A DNA stretch of 48,969 nt from UBA3064 sp023258775 (GTDB lineage Bacteria; Pseudomonadota; Gammaproteobacteria; Burkholderiales; Burkholderiaceae_E), in assembly GCA_044355655.1 (NCBI GenBank), contig JBIKXS010000024.1:1-48969 (forward strand). Direction: 5' to 3'. The notes beneath the pieces were generated by a model that saw nothing but the letters and a program-made list of their open reading frames with translations, searched no databases and had not been told where the DNA came from. The translations under genes and the position numbers were made by a program. Below are positions 42,597 to 48,969 of the stretch, one piece after another (position 1 is the stretch's first letter; every line of letters begins with the position of its first letter).

Positions 42597-43481
42597 TTAG
42601 TCCCTTAGCACCGTGCCAGCGCTCAGTGGCTTATCCAGCCGATGAAAACCAGTCCCCAGCTTTATAACAAGATCAAAGGGTAAGGCGAGTTCGGCTGTTG
42701 TGTTTCTTGCTCGTTCACGAAACCCAGCAAGATTCAGATCGATCTTGTGCGAACAGGCAAAGATCATCTTGTTTTCGACTTCGGGAACCTCAACCATGTA
42801 AAGGTCAGCAAAGACTTCCTGATAGGTACGTAGCATTGACGCAAAGAGGGGATTCATTTTGGGTCCCCAGAGATTGGCAACAACCACACCGCTTGGCGAT
42901 AAGGCCTTTTTGACCGCCTGCAAGAATTCGCTGGTGGTTAAATGTTTAGGAACTGTATCGGACGCATAGGCATCGAGCATGATGATGTCATAGGGTTTTC
43001 GGCTAAGTTCAATAAACTGCCGGCCGTCTCTCGCATGAGCACGCATCCGCTCATCTTCGCGGAAATTCAAAAACCGCTTTGCCACGTCAATTACCGCCGG
43101 ATCAATTTCAGCCGCGTCGATTTGAACCTGAGGCAGATGGCTGTGCAAAAACATCGGTACGCTGCCGCCGCCGAGTCCAACGACCAAAATCCGCTGAGGC
43201 TTAGGGACTAAGGCCAAGGATAATATGGCAGTTTTTGTATAACGTAATGCAAGAAAGCGCGGGTCGTTTATCTTGACAACCGACTGTCTTGGCCCCGTTG
43301 TGCCGAAACGCAGGCTTCGAAGGCCACCAGGCTCTTCGGTAATCACAATAGACCCAAACATCGACGCTTGACGATGAACCAGGCGCGAGGTTTGAGATTC
43401 GGGGGTTGCCTTAACCCGATGAGGCGCGGCTACGGCAGGAACGGTTCCAGCAAACAAAAGACCTCGACGAAACCGATTCAT
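42597..43481 (-). CDS. Spermidine synthase-like protein with Tat-like signal
   Basis: 294-aa protein with the spermidine-synthase/methyltransferase fold: ILVVGLGGGSVPMFLHSHL (nucleotide-binding loop), AEIDPAVIDVAKRFL, HARDGRQFI and DIIMLDAYASDTVPKHL. The N-terminus MNRFRRGLLFAGTVPAVAA has twin arginines before a hydrophobic stretch, suggesting Tat export or a membrane anchor. The ATG at 43481 has GGAG about 9 bases upstream. Genuine polyamine synthesis would be cytoplasmic, so an exported copy is odd; the aspartate in the DAY segment is kept where SpeE has its catalytic Asp. Substrate unknown. Confidence 0.85.
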   Translation of the reverse strand: MNRFRRGLLFAGTVPAVAAPHRVKATPESQTSRLVHRQASMFGSIVITEEPGGLRSLRFGTTGPRQSVVKINDPRFLALRYTKTAILSLALVPKPQRILVVGLGGGSVPMFLHSHLPQVQIDAAEIDPAVIDVAKRFLNFREDERMRAHARDGRQFIELSRKPYDIIMLDAYASDTVPKHLTTSEFLQAVKKALSPSGVVVANLWGPKMNPLFASMLRTYQEVFADLYMVEVPEVENKMIFACSHKIDLNLAGFRERARNTTAELALPFDLVIKLGTGFHRLDKPLSAGTVLRD

Positions 43482-43567
43482 CGGGAATCGCTCCATAATT
43501 TATACAATTGTCCGATGAATGTAGCAGAACGCTCAGGACACTGTGCCTTAAGACTTGGCATAGACCC

Positions 43568-45205
43568 TCAGCGCCGCCCAGCAATTTGGCGCAGCCGCTT
43601 AGCATACAGCCCACCAAGCAGCCTGGCGCTAAAGCAAGGCCAACCACGAGCTGGCACCTCGCTTGCCAGCGTGGGCGATTGCAAACAGGCGCGCATTGCC
43701 CGGGCGGCTGCGGCTAAATTTGGACTTGCCCAGTACTGACCATCGGCATAGGGGTACTGGCCCTTACGCACCCTGACAAGGCGGTAAGGCACGCGGCTAA
43801 TTTGCCCAACAAACTCCGGACGGTGGCAAAAGTCGGTGTTGCCACTGTAGTCTGTGGTGATCAGATGCAGACCCAATTGCAGTGCCTCAGCCAGGCCGCG
43901 GCCAAAGCCCTCTGCACGGTGCAGGCTCAAAAACACATCGCATGCGGCATAAAGTGCCATCAGATCGGGCCTTGGCAAGGTGCCTTCGATGATGTGAATG
44001 CGGTCATCCTGCGCCGCTATGGCCTTCAGCTGCTCCCAAGCAGGGTTTCGAGCTTGAGGCGCATGCGTTTTGATCACGAGACCCACCTGCCCGCGGGCAA
44101 ACCCGCCAAGCGGGAAAGCGCGCAAAAATGCTGCCACACAGGCCTGTGGATTTTTTCGATGCATGGACGAATTCAAGTCAAAGGCAAAACAAAATAAGTG
44201 CGCGCTTAATGGCAGTCGGTACTTGCGCCGAATCCTCTTGCGATGGTCAAGCGCTCGCCAGCGCTGGCTGTGCGGCTCAGGTTCGACAACCAAGGGCATG
44301 ACATGAATCGGTCCATCAAAGGCCGGACGCAAGGCGTCGGCAATGTGGTTTGTGCTCACCCATACCTGATCAACAAGTGGATGCGCCAACTTCCAGGCAT
44401 CTGGCCACTTTGCCAGCTCCCAAGGCCAGTAGCCAATGTTGTAACGAGCCTCGAACTGGCTGAGGCCTTGTTCGGCATAAAAGCGTCCGGTTTCCAGCGC
44501 GGTCATGCAAAACAGATTGATTCGGTATGGACCCGCCTGGCCCTTGGGCAGTACCCACGCCTTCAAACTAAGATCGCTTTGCGGGATGTGCCTGCCCGGC
44601 GCAACATTAACAATCGCAAGCGGTACGCCAGCGGCCTTGAGCGCACGAGCTGTCATACGCAAGTCTTCGCCAATACCCAACTGTCCGAACGCGTAACCGA
44701 TCAGGTTAACGCCCCAGAGTAAATCTTTGGTGGTTTGAGCGTTCGCAGCAGGCCTCGCCCTGGATTGGGCAAGATTGCTTAATGCGTCGAGCCAGGGGCT
44801 TTGGGTTTGCTGCGCCACGCTTTGGGCAACAGCACGCTCGTCAATAGATAGCCAGGGCCAGAGCTTATGCTCGCCAACGCCATGACAGTAAAACCACTGC
44901 TCGAAATCATTGCGCCTTGTAGGCAGGGGAAAAGCCTTTTGAACATCGGGCCGCGCGCGATAAATCGCCGCTTGTAAAGCCGTCAGGCCATTGCTTGGAT
45001 CATGGTCGTGTAAACCACGCAAAAAGACCTTATCCTCCGTTAACGCTTTGTACTCCTTGACCCCAGTCGTTAGCAGCCAACTCAAGTATGCGTCCGAGCC
45101 TTCCGGCCGATCAAAGCCAAATCGGCGACATAAGTCAGGCCTTAGCGCCAGGATTAGCCGGGGTAGATCAAGCGCAGGCAACTCAGCACACGGCCATCGG
45201 CTCAA
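43568..45205 (-). CDS. GT4-family glycosyltransferase with duplicated N-terminal motif
   Basis: 545 aa from the proposed TTG at 45205, which overlaps the methyltransferase stop (TTGA) and has AAAGG 8 bases upstream; an ATG at 45358 would demand a 157-base overlap. Residues 14-57 and 76-121 repeat a pattern (RPDL...F...WLL/WFY..GV.E). The catalytic part from about residue 155 has the opening NLIGYAFGQLGIGEDLR and the donor-site EX7E motif EGFGRGLAE, as in GT4 enzymes. Likely adds a sugar to a surface polysaccharide. Partner of the methyltransferase gene. Confidence 0.87.
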   Translation of the reverse strand: MSRWPCAELPALDLPRLILALRPDLCRRFGFDRPEGSDAYLSWLLTTGVKEYKALTEDKVFLRGLHDHDPSNGLTALQAAIYRARPDVQKAFPLPTRRNDFEQWFYCHGVGEHKLWPWLSIDERAVAQSVAQQTQSPWLDALSNLAQSRARPAANAQTTKDLLWGVNLIGYAFGQLGIGEDLRMTARALKAAGVPLAIVNVAPGRHIPQSDLSLKAWVLPKGQAGPYRINLFCMTALETGRFYAEQGLSQFEARYNIGYWPWELAKWPDAWKLAHPLVDQVWVSTNHIADALRPAFDGPIHVMPLVVEPEPHSQRWRALDHRKRIRRKYRLPLSAHLFCFAFDLNSSMHRKNPQACVAAFLRAFPLGGFARGQVGLVIKTHAPQARNPAWEQLKAIAAQDDRIHIIEGTLPRPDLMALYAACDVFLSLHRAEGFGRGLAEALQLGLHLITTDYSGNTDFCHRPEFVGQISRVPYRLVRVRKGQYPYADGQYWASPNLAAAARAMRACLQSPTLASEVPARGWPCFSARLLGGLYAKRLRQIAGRR

Positions 45206-46179
45206 TCGGAAGCCTTTTGCACGAGCAAGGTGTTGGACACGCTGCTCGCTTCTTCGCCAATCGAATCGTCTTCGCGAATCTCCAACACACGGCAACGGCA
45301 GCGGGCGATGAGGTCCAGAAGCAGGTACTGAGGCAAGAAATGCATTTCCATCTGGCAATCGTTATCTGCGTTCAGGTACTCGGCGACCGAAAATCGATAA
45401 GCTGACTTGTAAACAGGTATCTGAAAATACGCAACACCGCCCGGATTAAGCTGGCAGAGCAAATCCTCAAGCAAGCGAACCATGACCGGCGGCGGATTGT
45501 GTTGAAACACGATAAGGCTGTACATCAGGTCGAATCGGCCCAGGCAGGCAGCATCGTCAAGATCGGCCAAATGCCGCCATTCAATCGCTGAATTCGATAC
45601 CGAGTCGTATTGCCGGGCAAGGGTCAGGTGAGCGGCCGAGACGTCTACGCCAATGACTCGTGTAAAACGGCGCGATAGTGCCCTCGTGGCACGCCCTAAG
45701 CCACAGCCAAACTCAAGACAGGTGGGAAAGTCCGTGGGCGCCATACCGTAGCGAGCAAGCGTTGCCTCGAGCGCTGCCATCTCGGCCTCACCCGTTGCAA
45801 AAAAGGCTTCCTCGCTTTCTTTGATATTACTGGCAAGATAACTGGCATTGGTCAACACCGACCAATGCGGCTCGGTCTCTCCAAGGTGCTGCCACTGCCT
45901 GGCAACTTTGGCAAACAAAGCGCTCATCTGCGATGCTGCATGTTCGCCATAGGCCTGCGATTCAACTTGCATGGGTTTGCCTGTCAGCAGTGCCCGCTGC
46001 GGTCGCGAAGCTAGCATGTCCTGCACCTTATCCCTGAACTCGGCCGATGCCATAAAGAGCTCGCGCAATGCGGCGACAGAAGAAACTTCAGTGGCATAGT
46101 GTCGCAGCACCTCCTCGTTTTCAGGTTCGCGACCGAGTAGCATCCGGTAGGCCCCAATCACCTCATCACGCGAAATCAT
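45202..46179 (-). CDS. Class I SAM methyltransferase with DUF4214-like N-terminus
   Basis: 325-aa protein. The first ~50 residues (IGAYRMLLGREPENEEVL) resemble the DUF4214/phycobilisome-linker-like helical module seen in polysaccharide enzymes. A methyltransferase domain follows from about residue 155: CLEFGCGLGRATRALS, VIGVDVSAAHLTLAR, FDLMYSLIVFQHNPP. AGGA lies about 6 bases before the ATG. Probably methylates a sugar or capping group in the pathway of the coupled glycosyltransferase. Its start directly borders the degraded mosaic region, so its original promoter may be lost. Confidence 0.87.
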   Translation of the reverse strand: MISRDEVIGAYRMLLGREPENEEVLRHYATEVSSVAALRELFMASAEFRDKVQDMLASRPQRALLTGKPMQVESQAYGEHAASQMSALFAKVARQWQHLGETEPHWSVLTNASYLASNIKESEEAFFATGEAEMAALEATLARYGMAPTDFPTCLEFGCGLGRATRALSRRFTRVIGVDVSAAHLTLARQYDSVSNSAIEWRHLADLDDAACLGRFDLMYSLIVFQHNPPPVMVRLLEDLLCQLNPGGVAYFQIPVYKSAYRFSVAEYLNADNDCQMEMHFLPQYLLLDLIARCRCRVLEIREDDSIGEEASSVSNTLLVQKASD

Positions 46180-46531
46180 TCAATTCCTGCCTCGTGCAAA
46201 AGCCGATTCTATCGAAGGACACGCGGGTCGCGCCGCAACGAGTAGCCGCCTCGCACATGATTGTGCTGCCACGACGTCATAGATGGACATAAAAAAGTCG
46301 GTGCTTCCGTTCTGCCAATGCCCGCATCTTCTCGGCAAAGACCGCCTCGAAGCAGTAGCTGAAGACATCGATGCCATCATCCGGACAGTCACTGAACGGA
46401 TGTTCGCTCAATAAACGGGTGGCTGCACATTCACCCCTCGGCCTCAAAACCCGAATCAGAAATACTGCAATGCCTCCAACTCGGAACGCCAACGCGAACA
46501 CCTCCGCAGAACCCATGCGTGCGCACCGCAT
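46180..46531 (-). pseudogene. AbiEii/AbiGii-type nucleotidyltransferase remnant, frameshifted
   Basis: The minus strand from 46531 encodes HPFSDCPDDGIDVFSY and CFEAVFAEKMRALAER, the core of AbiEii-family nucleotidyltransferase toxins (…DGI.V.SYSLEEVFAEK.RAL.ER). Near a run of six T (about 46300) the frame breaks; the continuing IYDVV that should follow ERxRPRDLYDVV is found in another frame. The N-terminal catalytic part (GGT..) and the AbiEi antitoxin partner are absent. A dead fragment, not a working abortive-infection system. Confidence 0.7.
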
Positions 46532-46549
46532 AACCGTTCGACGAACACA

Positions 46550-46795
46550 CTATGCCACCCAGTTTTCCAGCCGCAAACGCTGTATGCGCGCTAACTCACG
46601 CAGATTGTTCGTGACCAAGACGGCGCCGAGCATCAAGGCATGGCAAGCAATCCACAAATCGTTGCCGCCAATCGGGGTACCAACCCTTCGCAATCGGTTC
46701 GCCTTAACGGCATAGTGGTGACACAACTCTTGATTGATGTCAAAAAATACCGGCACTACGCGCACCAACTGACCCAACCTTTCGGCTTTACGGGA
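46550..46795 (-). pseudogene. VapC (PIN-domain) toxin remnant, N-terminus missing
   Basis: The last ~80 residues of a VapC-type ribonuclease are recognisable: RRVGTPIGGNDLWIACHA, GAVLVTNNLREL and LRLENWVA before the stop. The N-terminal half with the first catalytic Asp (LLDTN) and Glu is missing; upstream sequence in this frame is unrelated. Should be inactive. Confidence 0.8.
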
Positions 46796-47018
46796 TCTGC
46801 TGGTCGATGGGCTGCAGCGCTCGGTCTTCTTCCAGTACCGCGGCAAATTCCTCATCGAACGCCAGCAGCGCATTCATCAACTCCGCCCCGCGATCAACCG
46901 GCAACGAATGAATCAGCAAATCGCCCTGTTCCGTGCGTGAAATCGCCACCCGGTGGGTATTCAGCCGCTGCCAGTAATTCCCCAAGCGTATCTGACAGCG
47001 CGCCCACATCAATCGCAT
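46788..47018 (-). pseudogene. Antitoxin-like fragment
   Basis: A frame ending THRVAISRTEQGDLLIHSLP and an acidic tail (AFDEEFAAVLEEDRAL) looks like the C-terminal part of a VapB/Phd-type antitoxin. The first ~20 codons are read from the UDP-glucose dehydrogenase remnant in another frame, so the true N-terminus is lost. It lies where an antitoxin would precede the VapC remnant. Identity is tentative. Confidence 0.4.
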
Positions 47019-47152
47019 GAATCAGGTTCTGCGGCACATCCTGGAAGTTCGCCAGTAGTTGCTACGTAACCTTCGGCAGACAATACCCGCCATAGCCAAA
47101 ACGCGGGTTGTTAAAATGCCCGACGATGCGCGGGTCGAGACACACGCCGTCG
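47010..47152 (-). pseudogene. UDP-glucose 6-dehydrogenase remnant with nonsense codon
   Basis: About 47 codons read GVCLDPRIVGHFNNP, FGYGGYCLPKVT, stop, QLLANFQDVPQNLI. This is the active-site region of UDP-glucose dehydrogenase (GYGGYCLPKDTKQL), including the catalytic Cys, with Asp changed to Val and Lys replaced by TAG (47062-47064). Both ends are missing. Suggests a former polysaccharide precursor gene. Confidence 0.85.
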
Positions 47153-47173
47153 ATAAGAGCGGGGCAGTGTGTT

Positions 47174-47212
47174 GGTCAAGACCTGACCCCAGTGACACTA
47201 TGGTGACACTAT
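47174..47212. repeat. Short inverted and direct repeats in mobile-element-like spacer
   Basis: On the minus strand GGGGTCAGGTCTTGACC (47174-47190) contains the inverted pair GGTCA/TGACC; beside it GTGACACTAT occurs twice (47192-47201 and 47203-47212). The GGGGTCAGGTCTTG word is one I associate with spacers near small transposases, but no transposase is present here. Confidence 0.4.
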
Positions 47213-47247
47213 CACCTGGCGTGCAACCTGCCTACTGGCATAGGCTC

Positions 47248-47619
47248 TTACTGCAAATCATCCACGGTTACCTGCAATGCCGCCGAAATCGCACGCAATG
47301 TCTTGATCGCCCCCTCGCGCTTACCCGTCTCGATCTGGCACAAATACGCCTTGCTAATGCCGGCCTGGGCGGCGAGTGCATCCTGCGTCAAACCGCGATA
47401 TTCACGCCATACCTTGACCGGGTTGGCCCCGGTCAGCAGCGCGTCGAGCACAACGGAGGGAACCGTTTCATCCTCGCCGGAAGCCAGTTTTAGCCGGAAC
47501 GCATCGAGCAATGCCCCGTCGATGGCATCCTCCGCCGCCTCAAGCAGCGCCTGGTAATCCGCCCACTGCAGCACGACGTATTCCGGTTTGCCGTCACGGT
47601 TGATGGTTTGGATGTTCAT
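47248..47619 (-). CDS. XRE-family antitoxin with Phd-like N-terminus (HigA type)
   Basis: 123-aa antitoxin. Residues 1-35 (PEYVVLQWADYQALLEAAED) resemble the toxin-side part of Phd/YefM proteins; residues ~68-118 are a helix-turn-helix: YRGLTQDALAAQAGISKAYL, then QIETGKREGAIKTL. It would neutralise the RelE-like toxin and bind the operon promoter. The ATG overlaps the toxin stop (ATGA), so translation is coupled. Appears intact. Confidence 0.92.
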   Translation of the reverse strand: MNIQTINRDGKPEYVVLQWADYQALLEAAEDAIDGALLDAFRLKLASGEDETVPSVVLDALLTGANPVKVWREYRGLTQDALAAQAGISKAYLCQIETGKREGAIKTLRAISAALQVTVDDLQ

Positions 47620-47870
47620 TGATAGATACCTCCTCGTGGCCCAATTTCGGTAACCAGCACCCGTAGCCGCTGGCCGTCAAGAAAATACAACACCCGCCAG
47701 TCGCCAACCCGCAGCCGATATCCGTCTCGGCCGACCAGTTTTTTGACGCCAGGCGCAGCAAACGGGTCTTGCGCCACTGTCTCGATCCTGCTGCGAATGA
47801 GCATTGCCGTATTCGTTGGCATGCGCCTGAGTACGCGAATGGACTGTTTGCTGTATTCGATCTGGTACAT
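47616..47870 (-). CDS. RelE/ParE-family toxin (HigB-like)
   Basis: 84-aa toxin, complete: MYQIEYSKQSIRVLRRMP, then AAPGVKKLVGRDGYRLRVG, then DWRVLYFLDGQRLRVLV. The conserved basic residues and C-terminal VTEIGPRGGIY match RelE-like mRNA interferases. Toxin-first order is the HigBA arrangement. The ATG lies only six bases after a -10 hexamer and has no Shine-Dalgarno, so the message is probably leaderless. Confidence 0.93.
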   Translation of the reverse strand: MYQIEYSKQSIRVLRRMPTNTAMLIRSRIETVAQDPFAAPGVKKLVGRDGYRLRVGDWRVLYFLDGQRLRVLVTEIGPRGGIYQ

Positions 47871-47876
47871 TGGCCA

Positions 47877-47905
47877 ATGTTAGCTTTAAGCTAACTAATA
47901 GTCAA
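47877..47905 (-). promoter_or_regulatory. Toxin-antitoxin promoter with overlapping palindromic operator
   Basis: Minus strand: TTGACT (47900-47905), 17-base spacer, TAACAT (47877-47882), a near-consensus sigma70 promoter. A perfect 8+1+8 inverted repeat, GTTAGCTT-T-AAGCTAAC on the plus strand (47879-47895), covers the spacer and -10 and is the likely antitoxin operator. Predicted start of transcription is about 47870, the first base of the toxin ATG. Confidence 0.8.
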
Positions 47906-47923
47906 AATCAAACCCTGTAAAAA

Positions 47924-48262
47924 TCATCGGCGCTGGCAGTACGGCATACACACCAGTGGAGCAGGATGTCTGCGGTCACGCCGACTTTTCGATCCCAAGG
48001 ACTCAACCGCCGCCACCATCGGTGCCACATTCTTCTCCCACGTCCGCTCCGCCAGCGCCTCGCCGCGCGGCGGTGCAAAATCGCCCGCTGCCAGTAATGC
48101 ACCCAGCCTATCTGCAAGCGAGCTCACATCACCCTTGGCGAAATAGCTGAAATTCGGGCACATGCTGGCCAGATCGGCCAAAGGCGCTACATCCGAAAGC
48201 AGCACCCGCTTGCCATGCGCTGCCGCTTGAAGCGGCTTCATCGGCGAGACAATTTCGCTCAC
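47924..48262 (-). pseudogene. GT4 glycosyltransferase C-terminal remnant
   Basis: Reads EIVSPMKPLQAAAHGKRVLL, then SDVAPLADLA and FAKGDVSSLADRLGALL, the donor-binding end of a GT4 glycosyltransferase (E.V.PLKPLEAMA.GK.V..SDV). The N-terminal acceptor domain is missing: a stop lies just upstream. The final ~20 codons look unrelated. Together with the UDP-glucose dehydrogenase piece it points to a lost polysaccharide locus. Confidence 0.65.
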
Positions 48263-48595
48263 CTCGATACTTACATGCTAGTAGAGGTAACGCGAAGAGC
48301 CTGCTGTAGTGGCAATTTTTAGCCCCCGCGCTATACAAATCAATGCTTTACACCTTTCTGTGTCGAACTCGATCAAATGGCTGCCCAAACTACCGTAACC
48401 GCCGCAAACCTAGTCAGCCACCATAATGAAACCGGCACGCAATGTAACAGGCTGCTGAAAAATCAGGGAAAAGACGTTGATATGCTCGATGCGGCCACCC
48501 CAAGTAGCGAGGCTTGACGGGCGGCACAGATCGGTCAGCGCCAGACGCATCAGGAATTCGCGCAGCAGGGCCGGTAAGCGTACGCACCCAAGGGC
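48263..48595. other. 333-base stretch without a recognised gene
   Basis: The minus strand has one long open segment (about 48420-48590) reading MRLALTDLCRPSSLATWGG and then IEHINVFSLIFQQPVTLRAG, with no start or family I can name; it could be another gene fragment. No promoter, hairpin or repeat stands out. Confidence 0.4.
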
Positions 48596-48969
48596 TCAAT
48601 GCACCCGGAATACCTCGTCTAAGCTTGCAGCATCGAGCACACGATCAGCCCAGGTCTCGATTTGCTCCGTCGATGCACAAGCAAGTTGATCGAGCACCTC
48701 CGCTGGTAAGGGCCCAAAGCGTTTTGTCAACAGCTTTTGTAGCAACACCTGCTCACCTTCCTGGCGACCCTCCTGGCGACCTTCCTGGCGACCTTCCTGG
48801 CGACCCTCCCGGCGACCTTCCTGCCGACCTTCCTGCCGACCTTCCTGCCGACCCTCCTGAAAGCCCTTCTCCTGGCCGCGCTGCTCGTGCCCCTTGGCCC
48901 ACACCTCAAAGCGATTCGACAGTGTCATGCTCAACTCCTTCAGACTCATCACCTCCGGTAGCACCCACG
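48596..48969 (-). CDS. Partial Rpn/PDDEXK-type nuclease (DUF4351-like C-terminus), 5' end outside window
   Basis: The frame runs open to the right edge, so the gene starts outside the window. The visible ~124 residues hold LPEVMSLKEL, FEVWAKGHEQRG, a run of eight GRQE-type tetrapeptides, and a C-terminal LLTKRFGPLPAEVLDQL with WADRVLDAASLDEVF. This is the tail of proteins annotated as recombination-promoting nuclease/putative transposase (DUF4351). The nuclease domain itself would be upstream and is not seen. Such genes are often multicopy and mobile. Confidence 0.75.
   Translation of the reverse strand, partial: WVLPEVMSLKELSMTLSNRFEVWAKGHEQRGQEKGFQEGRQEGRQEGRQEGRREGRQEGRQEGRQEGRQEGEQVLLQKLLTKRFGPLPAEVLDQLACASTEQIETWADRVLDAASLDEVFRVH
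48757..48852 (-). repeat. 12-bp coding tandem repeat, eight units (GRQE)
   Basis: Plus-strand units CTTCCTGGCGAC and one-base variants repeat eight times from 48757 to 48852, followed by a degenerate copy. On the coding strand each unit gives Gly-Arg-Gln-Glu, one unit being GRRE. The repeat forms a charged helix linker and is prone to copy-number change. Confidence 0.9.

Noticed and set aside
45206..45358. Upstream ATG at 45358 as glycosyltransferase start.
   Set aside because: It would overlap the methyltransferase by 157 bases; the TTG at 45205 has AAAGG and couples to the upstream stop.
47059..47493. 144-codon plus-strand frame over the antitoxin gene.
   Set aside because: Antisense to the clear XRE antitoxin; no family features.
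46180..48262. Active defence island (AbiE plus VapBC).
   Set aside because: AbiEii is frameshifted and lacks its partner; VapC lacks its N-terminal catalytic residues. Only the HigBA-like pair looks intact.
48757..48852. CRISPR-like regular repeats.
   Set aside because: 12-base units with no spacers, inside a coding frame encoding GRQE.

Overview
The window looks like chromosomal DNA of a Gram-negative proteobacterium, most likely a betaproteobacterium of the Burkholderiales type. The grounds are family content: an RND metal-efflux operon, TRAP and oligopeptide ABC transporters, FliG, a BLUF photoreceptor, DUF3429 and MoxR/DUF58/VWA genes, plus frequent GTG/TTG starts and ATGA overlaps. By eye it is about half GC, with a more GC-rich and fragmented right end after about 46.2 kb. 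No rRNA, tRNA, CRISPR array or intact transposase was recognised.

Layout. (1) 1-2.6 kb: two genes of a peptide-type ABC transporter, the permease cut by the left edge. (2) 2.7-4.3 kb: a leftward operon of D-aminoacyl-tRNA deacylase, a DsbA-fold isomerase and a BLUF blue-light sensor. (3) 4.3-5.3 kb: an HtrA-like protein that has lost two of its three catalytic residues. (4) 5.5-11.2 kb: an outer membrane factor/adaptor/RND pump operon of the heavy-metal class. (5) 11.2-15.9 kb: fliG with no other flagellar gene, and small conserved genes (YdcH, two ABM-domain proteins, YggU, a lipoprotein, a low-complexity membrane protein, DUF3429). (6) 16.2-18.6 kb: an exported rhodanese and a YeeE/YedE thiosulfate transporter. 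(7) 18.7-26.2 kb: a Lon-type AAA+ ATPase without protease domain, a PRISE-like reductase, an acyl-CoA ligase, two SDRs (one without the catalytic Tyr/Lys) and a hybrid histidine kinase. (8) 26.2-31.5 kb: a complete dpp-type peptide transporter. (9) 31.8-35.0 kb: a complete TRAP transporter with several hairpins between dctP and dctQ. (10) 35.0-40.3 kb: a split Bat-like set (VWA, membrane-anchored HtrA, MoxR, DUF58, VWA) ending in a 24-bp tandem repeat. (11) 40.3-43.5 kb: two methyltransferase-fold proteins with export signals flanking an APC permease. (12) 43.6-46.2 kb: a methyltransferase and a glycosyltransferase of a surface-polysaccharide type. (13) 46.2-49.0 kb: a degraded mosaic of AbiEii, VapC, UDP-glucose dehydrogenase and glycosyltransferase remnants around one apparently intact HigBA-like toxin-antitoxin pair, ending in a partial Rpn/DUF4351-type protein.

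How the genes fit together: most of the window is import and envelope function (three binding-protein-dependent uptake systems, a metal pump, thiosulfate uptake, periplasmic proteases and VWA proteins). The acyl-CoA ligase/SDR/reductase group suggests catabolism of an organic acid or terpenoid-like compound. The points most worth a second look are the exported methyltransferase pair around the permease, the BLUF operon, the degenerate HtrA and SDR enzymes, the structured dctP-dctQ leader, and the toxin-antitoxin promoter that predicts a leaderless mRNA. Start choices rest on Shine-Dalgarno sites and signal peptides read by eye; family calls come from motif recognition without database searches.
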